Assembly: GCF_001499735.1 (NCBI RefSeq)
Contig: NZ_LN848257.1
Span: 5,005,713 to 5,047,530, forward strand
From: Thiocapsa sp. KS1
Lineage (GTDB): Bacteria; Pseudomonadota; Gammaproteobacteria; Chromatiales; Chromatiaceae
DNA length: 41,818 bases
Direction of reading: 5' to 3'
The translations under genes and the position numbers were made by a program. The notes under the pieces are model-generated. The model saw only the letters and a list, made by a program, of their open reading frames with translations. It was not told where the DNA came from and searched no databases. Below, piece by piece: positions 35,623-41,818 of the stretch. The first letter of the stretch is position 1; every line of letters starts with the position of its first letter.

Positions 35623-36417
35623 ATGACCCGAACATCCCTTTCACTGCGCGCAGCCGCCGTATCCTGCATCCTCGTCGCGCTGAACGGCTGTGCGACGGCC
35701 CCCGAGACCGGCCGACGCCAGGTCCTACTGATCGACAGCGCCCAAGAGGCCCAAATGGGTCTCCAATCCTTTGAGAAGATCAAGCGGGATACGCCCGTCT
35801 CGCGAGACCGGCAGGCCAATGCCCAGCTTCAGTCCGTCGGCAGGCGCATCGCGAGCGTCGTGAGTATCCCGAATGCGGACTGGGAGTTCGTGCTGTTCGA
35901 GTCGGACGAGCCCAACGCCTTCGCGCTTCCCGGCGGCAAGATCGGCGTCAACACCGGCATCCTGCCGATCACGCAGACCGAGGCCGGACTCGCCACCGTC
36001 ATCGCACACGAGATCGCCCATGTGACTGCGCGCCACGGGGCGGAACGCATGTCGCAGGACCTGCTCGTCCAGGTCGGCGGAACCGCCTTGTCCACGCTCC
36101 TCGGCAGCCAATCGCCGGTCGCCCGTGATCTGGCCATGCAGGCCTACGGTGTCGGCACGGAGGTCGGCGTCATGCTCCCCTATTCGCGCACCCAGGAGTA
36201 CGAGGCCGACCGGGTCGGGTTGCTTTACATGGCACGCGCCGGCTTCGATCCGAATGCCGCGATCGGGTTCTGGGAGCGCTTTCAGGCTCGGAATCAGTCT
36301 CGCGGCACCCGGACTCCGGAGTTTCTGAGCACCCATCCGCTCGACGACGCCCGAATCGCGCAGCTCCGGGGCTTTTTGCCCCAAGCCATGGCCGAGTACG
36401 AACATGCCCGACGCTGA
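35623..36417 (+). CDS. M48 family metallopeptidase, lipoprotein (LoiP/YcaL-like)
   Basis: This 264-residue zinc protease is read from the ATG at 35623. The lipobox VALNGC gives lipidated C23, so it is anchored to the membrane facing the periplasm. H129-E130-I131-A132-H133 is the zinc motif in VIAHEIAHVTARHGAERM; the third ligand is E194 in QEYEADRVGLLYMARAGFDP. E. coli relatives LoiP, YcaL and BepA degrade or help fold outer-membrane proteins. The gene is 12 bp after cti and 12 bp before a cytochrome gene, so it is almost certainly co-transcribed with them. A role in processing damaged envelope proteins during membrane stress is inference. Confidence 0.9.
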   Translation: MTRTSLSLRAAAVSCILVALNGCATAPETGRRQVLLIDSAQEAQMGLQSFEKIKRDTPVSRDRQANAQLQSVGRRIASVVSIPNADWEFVLFESDEPNAFALPGGKIGVNTGILPITQTEAGLATVIAHEIAHVTARHGAERMSQDLLVQVGGTALSTLLGSQSPVARDLAMQAYGVGTEVGVMLPYSRTQEYEADRVGLLYMARAGFDPNAAIGFWERFQARNQSRGTRTPEFLSTHPLDDARIAQLRGFLPQAMAEYEHARR

Positions 36418-36429
36418 TGCCTCGGCGCC

Positions 36430-37848
36430 GTGAGAGTCGCCTCGGTCACCGCTGCGCTCGCGCTCCTCATGCTCGCCGGCTGCGACCAAGGCGGCTCCGA
36501 GAAGGGCGGCGTTCGAAAGGCCGAGGTCGGATACGTCCCTGCATCGCCGCAGCGCCAGGGAGATCCGCGGAAAGGCTATGAGGCATTGCTCAATCGCTCG
36601 GTCGTGACCTGTGGGCTTCCGTACGCGGCCTACGTCGAGATGAGGGGCTCTGAGGCGGACCCCGGCCCGCAGTTTCCGGGGCGGGTCGGGCGCAACGCCG
36701 AGCTACCCTACATGCTGACCTCCCGGATTGCCCCGTCCGGGGTCGAGATCGTCACGTCCAACTGTCTGGCCTGTCATGCGGCGACCATCGAGGGCCAGCT
36801 GGTGATGGGGCTGGGCAATGCGTTTCTCGACATGACGGTCGATCCGCTGATCGGGGTCGAAACGGCCGGCGCTTTCGTCAAGGATAGCCCTGCGGCGGCC
36901 GAGTGGCGGCGCTGGGCCGATCGGGTCGCCGCGATCGCGGATTACATGATGACCGACACCGTCGGTGTGAATTCGGGGCGCAACCTGACCCTTGCCCCGA
37001 TGGCTCACCGCGATCCCGAGACGCTCGCCTGGTCCGATACGCCGCTGATCGAGCCGCCACCGAAGGTGCCGCTCCCGCTCAGCGTGCCGCCCTGGTGGAA
37101 CATGGGCAAGAAGCACGCGCTCTTCTACAACGGCGAGGGTCGCGGCGACCATGTTCGCTATATGATTCTCGCCTCCGCCATCTGTACCGATTCGCTCGAA
37201 GAGGTCGCGGAGATCGACGCCTGGTTCGTCGATGTGCGTGCCTATCTGGCGAGCCTGCGCCCGCCGAAGTACCCGTTTGCGATCGACCGCGGCCTCGCCG
37301 ATCAGGGTTACGCCGTCTTTCAGGACATCTGCAAGGGCTGTCATGGCTCATACGGCGAGGAGGCGCGTTATCCCAACCGTGTCGTCTCGCTGGGTAAGGT
37401 GAAGACCGATCCGGAGGTCGCACGCCGAGGTTTCAGCGATGCCGACCGTTTTCTCGAGTGGCTCGGTCGATCCTTCTATGGCGAGCTGTCCCGGGCGGCT
37501 CCGGCGCTTGGCTACGTCGCCCCCCCGCTCGACGGGGTCTGGGCCACCGCGCCCTATCTGCACAACGGCTCGGTGCCGACCCTTGCCGCCCTGCTCGACA
37601 GCCGCTTGCGCCCCGATTTTTGGCGGTTCGATCGCGAAGGCGATGACCAGCCTGCTTACGATGAGTCCAGAGTGGGTTGGGCATATCGAGCGCTTGACGA
37701 AGGTAAATCCGGCGCCATGAGCTGGGACGAGCGAAACCGCATCTACGACACCGGCCTTACCGGTTACGCCAATCAGGGCCACACCTTCGGCGACGATCTG
37801 ACCGACCCTGAACGCTCGGCCCTGCTCGAATATCTCAAGACCCTTTAA
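36430..37848 (+). CDS. di-heme c-type cytochrome lipoprotein (RoxA-like family)
   Basis: The 472-residue protein starts with GTG at 36430. The lipobox LMLAGC lipidates C18. Two heme c motifs are C112-L-A-C-H116 (SNCLACHAATIEG) and C301-K-G-C-H305. PPWWNMGKKHALFYNGEGRGDH (about 220-241) and ATAPYLHNGSVPTLAALLD (372-390) are hallmarks of the family that includes the rubber oxygenase RoxA and many uncharacterised di-heme cytochromes related to bacterial cytochrome c peroxidases. It could accept electrons, reduce peroxides, or oxygenate lipid-like molecules. It sits 12 bp after the M48 gene in the cti operon; no distinct ribosome-binding site is visible, so translational coupling is possible. Confidence 0.87.
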   Translation: MRVASVTAALALLMLAGCDQGGSEKGGVRKAEVGYVPASPQRQGDPRKGYEALLNRSVVTCGLPYAAYVEMRGSEADPGPQFPGRVGRNAELPYMLTSRIAPSGVEIVTSNCLACHAATIEGQLVMGLGNAFLDMTVDPLIGVETAGAFVKDSPAAAEWRRWADRVAAIADYMMTDTVGVNSGRNLTLAPMAHRDPETLAWSDTPLIEPPPKVPLPLSVPPWWNMGKKHALFYNGEGRGDHVRYMILASAICTDSLEEVAEIDAWFVDVRAYLASLRPPKYPFAIDRGLADQGYAVFQDICKGCHGSYGEEARYPNRVVSLGKVKTDPEVARRGFSDADRFLEWLGRSFYGELSRAAPALGYVAPPLDGVWATAPYLHNGSVPTLAALLDSRLRPDFWRFDREGDDQPAYDESRVGWAYRALDEGKSGAMSWDERNRIYDTGLTGYANQGHTFGDDLTDPERSALLEYLKTL

Positions 37849-37873
37849 CACGTCACAGCAGAGGACAACGCAG

Positions 37874-38362
37874 ATGATTCGAACGACAAGCGTCCCCGTG
37901 ATACTGGTCGCCGCCCTGTTGACGGGCCCGTTGCCGGTCCTTGCCGGCGACGACGCGCATGATCTCGGGCTGGTGACCTGGATGGGGCGCCTCCAGTACT
38001 ACGCGCACAAGCTCGGCCTCGCCGTGGATGCCGGCAACAAGCCGCTGGTCGCCTACTACATCCACGAGGTCGAAGAGGTCATCGAGATGATCGAAGACAT
38101 CGACGATGCCGACGGGGTCCCCGTCGGCAAGCTCGTCAAAGAGATCCTCGTGCCGGCCTTCGAGAGCCTCGAGACAGCCTTCGATACAGGCGACGCGACA
38201 CGTCTGGATGCCGACTACAATCGGCTCCTCGGCGCCTGCAATCAGTGTCACGAGAAGGCCAACCGCCCCTATCTCATCGTCGAGCGACGGCACGACAATC
38301 CCTACATGCAACGCTTCACGCCGAGCCGGGCGCCGGTCTCGCCCGCGCCCGCGCCCGAGTGA
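37874..38362 (+). CDS. small periplasmic mono-heme cytochrome c
   Basis: The 162-residue protein has a signal peptide (VPVILVAALLTGPLPVLA, cleavage before GDD). The mature part looks helical (TWMGRLQYYAHKLGLAVDAGNKPLVAYYIHEVEEVIEMIEDI) and ends with a single heme motif C122-N-Q-C-H126 followed by EKANRPYLIVERR. A heme site near the C-terminus of a helical bundle recalls class II cytochromes (cytochrome c' / c-556), but the match is not close. It is 25 bp after the di-heme cytochrome gene and last in the cti operon. It may shuttle electrons for the di-heme protein or Cti; this is inference. Confidence 0.8.
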   Translation: MIRTTSVPVILVAALLTGPLPVLAGDDAHDLGLVTWMGRLQYYAHKLGLAVDAGNKPLVAYYIHEVEEVIEMIEDIDDADGVPVGKLVKEILVPAFESLETAFDTGDATRLDADYNRLLGACNQCHEKANRPYLIVERRHDNPYMQRFTPSRAPVSPAPAPE

Positions 38363-38444
38363 GCCGCAGCCGCAGACTTCATCGAGGCGAGACGCTGCGG
38401 CACGACAAGGGGAGGTCGGATACGGATCGACGATCAAAAAAGCC

Positions 38445-38473
38445 TTGCGCTTTCGGCCTCACCCCTGTAATCT
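38445..38473 (+). promoter_or_regulatory. probable promoter of the initiator tRNA gene
   Basis: TTGCGC at 38445-38450 and TAATCT at 38468-38473 are separated by 17 bp, with a TG upstream of the -10. The -10 ends 12 bp before the first tRNA base. Both hexamers are imperfect. Confidence 0.5.
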
Positions 38474-38485
38474 TGTCGACTCAGT

Positions 38486-38562
<77 letters not shown>

Positions 38563-38567
38563 ATTAC

Positions 38568-38602
38568 AAAAAGGCTTACGGTTTCTGGCCGTAAGCCTTT
38601 TT
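38568..38602 (+). terminator. rho-independent terminator of the tRNA-fMet gene
   Basis: GGCTTACGG at 38573-38581 pairs with CCGTAAGCC at 38589-38597 over a 7-base loop, with an A-run before and a T-run (38598-38603) after. It begins six bases past the tRNA 3' end. A classic intrinsic terminator. Confidence 0.95.
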
Positions 38603-38705
38603 TAGTTTCGGGTCCTCGTTCGGCGAACGTGTCGGCTGATCGATGGCATCGCCTCGCCGGACCCTCGGCCACCTCGATTGCCTAGCTGCACTCCTCTCGG
38701 CGGGC

Positions 38706-38728
38706 GGCACCCGCCCAGGGCGGGTGCC
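38706..38728 (-). terminator. hairpin after the EF-G-like gene
   Basis: GGCACCCGCC and GGCGGGTGCC form a perfect 10-bp stem with a 3-base loop, 17 bp beyond the stop of the minus-strand gene. It is GC-rich but without a T-tract, so it may be a weak terminator or a 3' stabiliser. Confidence 0.5.
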
Positions 38729-38744
38729 CCGGGCAGGATCCTGA

Positions 38745-40790
38745 TCAGTCTTCCGCGCGCTGATAGGCGTCGGCGAGCTGTTTTTGGATGTTCGCGGGCA
38801 CCGTGTCGTAGTGGCTGAGCTCGATGCTGTAGGTGCCTTCCCCACCGGTCAGGGCCTTCAGGCGTGCATCGTAGCCGTTGAGCTCCGCGAGCGGGACCTC
38901 TCCCTCGATGACGATCCGACCGCGGCTCTTGCTGTCGCTGCCGTTGATGCGGCCGCGGCGGCTGGAGAGATCGCCGGCGAGGTCGCCCATGGCCGTGCCT
39001 TGCGCGGTGATCCGGATCTTCACGATGGGCTCGAGCAGGACCGGGCGCGCCTTCTCCACCGCCTCGATAAAGGCCTTGCGCCCGGCCGTCGAGAAGGCGA
39101 TGTCTTTTGAGTCGACCGGATGGAACTTGCCGTCGTACACCGTCACCCGGATGTCGTGCATCGGATAGCCGGCGATGGCGCCCTCGTCGAGAACCTGCCG
39201 CACGCCTTTCTCGATCGACGGGATGAAGTTGTTCGGGATCACGCCGCCGACGACGGCATCGACGAACTCGAAGCCGGCGCCGCGCTCCATGGGCTCGACC
39301 CGTAAATAGACCTCGCCGAACTGCCCGGCGCCGCCGGTCTGCTTCTTGTGACGATGATGCCCCTCGGCGGGGGCCGTGATGGTCTCGCGGTAGGGGATGC
39401 TCGGCGGATGGGTCTCGACCTCGACGTGATACTGCTCCGAGAGCCGGCGCAGCAGCACGCGCAGGTGTAGCTCGCCGAGTCCGCGCATGACCGTCTCGTT
39501 TGCGGCGGCGTTGTGCTCGACGTGGAAGCAGGGGTCCTCGGATTCGAGCTTGTGCAGGGCATCGGTCAGTTTTTGCTCGTCTCCGCGCTTGTTCGGGTGG
39601 ATGGCGAGCCCGAACAGCGGCACCGGACATTCCAGACTGGAGAGGTGGAAATGGTCCTCGTCGTGCGAGTCGTGGAGCACGGCGTCGAAATGAATGTCCT
39701 CGATCCGCGAGACCGCCAGGATATCGCCGGGTACACCCTCGGGCACTTCGATCTGCTCCGCACCGTGGAGTCGGAACAGATGGCTGACCTTGAACGGCTT
39801 GCGTGCATCGCCGATGAAGAGCTGGCTCTGCGGCGTGATCCGCCCTTGGTGAATCCGGAAGATCCCGAGCTTGCCGCGGAAGGGGTCGTTGATGATCTTG
39901 AAGACGTGCGCGATGGCGTGCTTTGAAGGATCGGGATCGACCATGACCGGAGTCATGGCGGCGCCTTCGCCCTTGAGGAAGGGAGGAGGATTCCCTTCAG
40001 AGGGATTCGGCATGAGTCGGGTGATGATCTCGACCAGCTCACGGACGCCGGCACCGGTCGTTGCCGACACGTAACAGATCGGGATGAGGTGCGCGTTGCG
40101 CAGTGCCGCCTCGAAGGGGTCGTGAAGCTGCTCGGGCTGGAGCTCCTGGCCCTGCTCGAGGTAGATCTCCATCAGCGCCTCGTCGACCTCGACCACTTGG
40201 TCGATGATCCGGCTGTGGGCTTCCGCGACGGATGAAAAGTCGGCACCCTCGCCGCTCGGCTGGAAGAAGCAGTCGATGACCCGCTTGCCGCCCTCGGCAG
40301 GCAGGTTGATCGGGAGGCATTCGGCTCCGAAGGTCTCGCGGATCTGATCCGTCAGTTGGGCCAGGTCGGCCTCGGGCGAATCGATCTGATTGACGATGAT
40401 CATGCGGCAGAGGTTGCGGTTGTCCGCGGCCTTCATCATCCGCAGGGTCATCGGCTCGATCCCGGACTGCGCGTTGATGACGAGCGCAGCCGTTTCGACG
40501 GCCGGCAGCACCGAGATGGCGCGTCCCAGAAAATCCGGGTATCCGGGCGTGTCGATCAGATTGACGTGCTTGTCGTGCGCGCTGAAGCTGGTGATGGAGG
40601 CGTCGAGCGAATGAAGCAGCTCCTTTTCCATCGGATCGAAGTCACAGACGGTCGTCCCTTTGGCGACGCTGCCGGGACTCGAGATCACACCGGTCGCGGC
40701 GAGCAGCGCTTCGACCAGCGTGGTCTTGCCGGACCCGGCGTGACCAACCAGGGCAATGTTGCGGACGTCCTCGGCATTGTAATCAGACAT
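38745..40790 (-). CDS. elongation factor G-like GTPase
   Basis: The 681-residue translational GTPase is read from the ATG at 40790 (AGGA six bases upstream); the frame is open further upstream without homology. GHAGSGKT (G1) is at 16-23, the switch region reads KGTTVCDFDPMEKELLHSLDASI, DTPGYPDF (G3) at 80-87, and the G4 motif is NQID at 134-137, where NKxD is the rule. EF-G domains II, III (VMRGLGELHLRVLLRRLSEQYHVEVETHPPSIPYRETI), IV (GGAGQFGEVYLRVEPMERGAGFEF) and V follow. It belongs to the accessory EF-G-like subgroup, shorter than FusA (about 700), and is not next to rpsL/rpsG/tuf. It may be a specialised recycling or ribosome-rescue factor; its role is not established. Confidence 0.9.
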   Translation of the reverse strand: MSDYNAEDVRNIALVGHAGSGKTTLVEALLAATGVISSPGSVAKGTTVCDFDPMEKELLHSLDASITSFSAHDKHVNLIDTPGYPDFLGRAISVLPAVETAALVINAQSGIEPMTLRMMKAADNRNLCRMIIVNQIDSPEADLAQLTDQIRETFGAECLPINLPAEGGKRVIDCFFQPSGEGADFSSVAEAHSRIIDQVVEVDEALMEIYLEQGQELQPEQLHDPFEAALRNAHLIPICYVSATTGAGVRELVEIITRLMPNPSEGNPPPFLKGEGAAMTPVMVDPDPSKHAIAHVFKIINDPFRGKLGIFRIHQGRITPQSQLFIGDARKPFKVSHLFRLHGAEQIEVPEGVPGDILAVSRIEDIHFDAVLHDSHDEDHFHLSSLECPVPLFGLAIHPNKRGDEQKLTDALHKLESEDPCFHVEHNAAANETVMRGLGELHLRVLLRRLSEQYHVEVETHPPSIPYRETITAPAEGHHRHKKQTGGAGQFGEVYLRVEPMERGAGFEFVDAVVGGVIPNNFIPSIEKGVRQVLDEGAIAGYPMHDIRVTVYDGKFHPVDSKDIAFSTAGRKAFIEAVEKARPVLLEPIVKIRITAQGTAMGDLAGDLSSRRGRINGSDSKSRGRIVIEGEVPLAELNGYDARLKALTGGEGTYSIELSHYDTVPANIQKQLADAYQRAED

Positions 40791-40995
40791 CGGTAATCCT
40801 GTAGTGGCGTTGGGTGAGGCGCGGGGCGGTGTGCGGGCTCCCGTCGAGATCCGTTTACGGAACGAAATTATACCGTAACTCGGCCGTCTCCCTGGTTCGG
40901 GATCCGGCGCAATTCGTTTCCCGGCCTGCCCGGGATCAACTCGGCGCGGGGGAGGGGCTGCGGGCGCAGAGATGCCCGGAGCGGATCGGCAGGAC

Positions 40996-41020
40996 AAAAA
41001 AAGGCGGCCGATCGGCCGCC
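40996..41020 (-). terminator. orphan intrinsic terminator on the minus strand
   Basis: GGCGGCC/GGCCGCC with a GATC loop (41003-41020) is followed on the minus strand by seven T residues (plus-strand A-run 40996-41002). It is textbook in form, but no minus-strand protein gene ends upstream of it inside the window. Confidence 0.85.
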
Positions 41021-41110
41021 GAAGGACGCACAGCTAGTGAGAGGAAAACCGAATTCGAGGCGACCTCGTCCGCATCTCCGAACGGATCGAGTCCTGGACT
41101 CGAGTGCCTA
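40996..41110 (-). ncRNA. candidate small RNA or 5'-UTR attenuator
   Basis: Reading the minus strand from about 41110, there is an AT-rich stretch (AATATAGG) that could be a -10 region, then a TCGAGTCC/GGACTCGA stem, a CGAGG-TCG-CCTCG stem, a C/T-rich single-stranded segment (TTTTCCTCTC), and the intrinsic terminator. This is the layout of a bacterial sRNA of about 100 nt. No convincing -35 box was found, and it could instead be a leader that attenuates the EF-G-like gene 206 bp further on. Confidence 0.35.
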
Positions 41111-41268
41111 TATTCGCGTTATCCTTAAAAAGGGTGCGACAGAGCAGGCATTACCGATTGAGCTGCGGTGCTCCTGCTTTCCGAAAACCTCGTCACCTGA
41201 TTCGCTGTCGAAATGGGGCAACGGGGCGTCAATGCCCCATAGGTTAGCACATCTCTGGAGACGCAAAG

Positions 41269-41742
41269 ATGTCACTGGTTCTCAAATCGGACGCTTTTGT
41301 CGACGGAGCGCACATCCCGGTGCGCTATACCTGCGAGGGCGAAGATATCTCGCCGGCTTTGGTTTGGGAGAATCTTCCCGAGGGCACCGCTAGCCTGGTT
41401 TTGATCGTCGACGACCCGGATGCGCCGGACCCCGCCGCTCCGCGGATGGTTTGGGATCATTGGATCCTCTATAACCTGCCGCCCGAAGCCATGCTCCCCG
41501 AAGGAGTGACCTCCGATCGTTTGCCCGTCGGGACAGGCGAGGGCATCAACAGCTGGGGGCGGATCGGCTACGGCGGGCCGTGCCCGCCGGTCGGCTGCCA
41601 CCGCTATTTCCACCGTCTCTATGCGCTTGATGTCCGACTGCCGAGTCAGTTGGGGACCCCGACCAAGGACGAGCTCCTGCTCGTCATGGAAGACCATATC
41701 CTCGGTCGCACCGAGCTGGTCGGCATCTACGAGAAGCGTTGA
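41269..41742 (+). CDS. YbhB/YbcL family Raf-kinase-inhibitor-like (PEBP) protein
   Basis: The 157-residue protein is of the phosphatidylethanolamine-binding protein fold. The conserved ligand-pocket motifs are visible: VDDPDAPDP at 47-55, VWDHWILYNLP, GGPCPP at 102-107 and H111-R-Y followed by FHRLYALD. Length and lack of signal peptide match E. coli YbhB. The family binds small anionic or phospho-ligands; its cellular role in bacteria is unclear. GGAG precedes the ATG by about nine bases. It stands alone, preceded by a hairpin at 41213-41240. Confidence 0.93.
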   Translation: MSLVLKSDAFVDGAHIPVRYTCEGEDISPALVWENLPEGTASLVLIVDDPDAPDPAAPRMVWDHWILYNLPPEAMLPEGVTSDRLPVGTGEGINSWGRIGYGGPCPPVGCHRYFHRLYALDVRLPSQLGTPTKDELLLVMEDHILGRTELVGIYEKR

Positions 41743-41746
41743 AGGT

Positions 41747-41818
41747 TGAACCGCGTCTCGGAGCAACAGACGAGGTTTCAGGTTGGGGGTGCGCGTCAGC
41801 GGCCGGCTAGGGATGCAG
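41747..41818. repeat. possible left end of a further TTAAACCGCG element, cut by the window edge
   Basis: GTTGAACCGCGTC, five bases after the YbhB stop, differs by one base from the TTAAACCGCGTC left end of the other copies. A complete 86-bp copy would reach about 41833, beyond the window, so the matching right end cannot be checked. Nothing else is recognisable in the last 76 bases. Confidence 0.3.

Larger units (their letters stand above)
40791..41268. other. 478-bp divergent intergenic region
   Basis: This separates the EF-G-like gene (minus) from the YbhB gene (plus). It holds a canonical intrinsic terminator facing the minus strand (40996-41020), two small hairpins at 41056-41068 (CGAGG/CCTCG) and 41087-41103 (palindrome TCGAGTCC/GGACTCGA), and a hairpin ATGGGGCA/TGCCCCAT at 41213-41240 near the YbhB ribosome-binding site. 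No protein gene is recognisable. Confidence 0.6.

Overview
The window looks like a chromosomal segment of a GC-rich gammaproteobacterium, most probably a purple sulfur bacterium or relative (Chromatiaceae/Chromatiales). This rests on the order nadK-recN / hrcA-grpE-dnaK-dnaJ-dapB, on protein sequences of gammaproteobacterial type, and on dispersed palindromic repeats of a kind I associate with those genomes. The genus is inference; no rRNA or photosynthesis gene is present. There is no prophage, CRISPR array or intact insertion sequence.

Layout. 1-2.1 kb: three small accessory genes (a truncated Rpn-type nuclease, a coiled-coil PD-(D/E)XK-like protein, a coiled-coil membrane protein). 2.2-6.3 kb: DAHP synthase, folE, a CidA/LrgA-LrgB pair and a DUF2892 protein. 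6.3-10.6 kb: a TRAP transporter (dctP, dctQ, dctM) with a TauD-like dioxygenase upstream. 10.9-13 kb: a Nudix hydrolase, a ferritin-like protein and a histidine phosphatase. 13-16.4 kb: a compact minus-strand run of cfa, a geranylgeranyl-reductase-like flavoprotein and a DUF808 membrane protein. 16.6-20.5 kb: radA, a CorC/HlyC-type transporter and rdgC. 20.8-22.6 kb: a ribbon-helix-helix regulator with a PHB-depolymerase-like esterase. 22.8-26.5 kb: nadK, recN and a UDP-sugar epimerase. 26.5-32 kb: the heat-shock cluster hrcA-grpE-dnaK-dnaJ with a textbook CIRCE operator and a sigma32-like promoter before dnaK. 32.3-38.4 kb: dapB followed closely by cti (fatty acid cis/trans isomerase), an M48 lipoprotein protease, a di-heme cytochrome lipoprotein and a small mono-heme cytochrome. 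38.5 kb: initiator tRNA-Met with its terminator. 38.7-41.8 kb: an EF-G-like GTPase and a YbhB/PEBP protein.

The most interesting parts are (1) the cti / M48 protease / two-cytochrome operon after dapB, which looks like a periplasmic membrane-stress module with dedicated heme proteins; (2) a family of 86-87 bp elements with 12-14 bp inverted ends (TTAAACCGCG...CGCGGTTTAA), three complete copies in the window, two of which supply the stop codon of the neighbouring gene (the epimerase and dnaJ) and one of which splits dnaK from dnaJ; (3) layered heat-shock control; (4) an orphan minus-strand terminator at 41.0 kb that may mark a small RNA; and (5) the cfa-flavoprotein-DUF808 lipid operon.

Convergent gene ends and long intergenic spaces are rich in palindromic repeats of at least three other families. 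All positions were read by eye, and start codons were chosen from family length and ribosome-binding sites; where these disagree it is stated.
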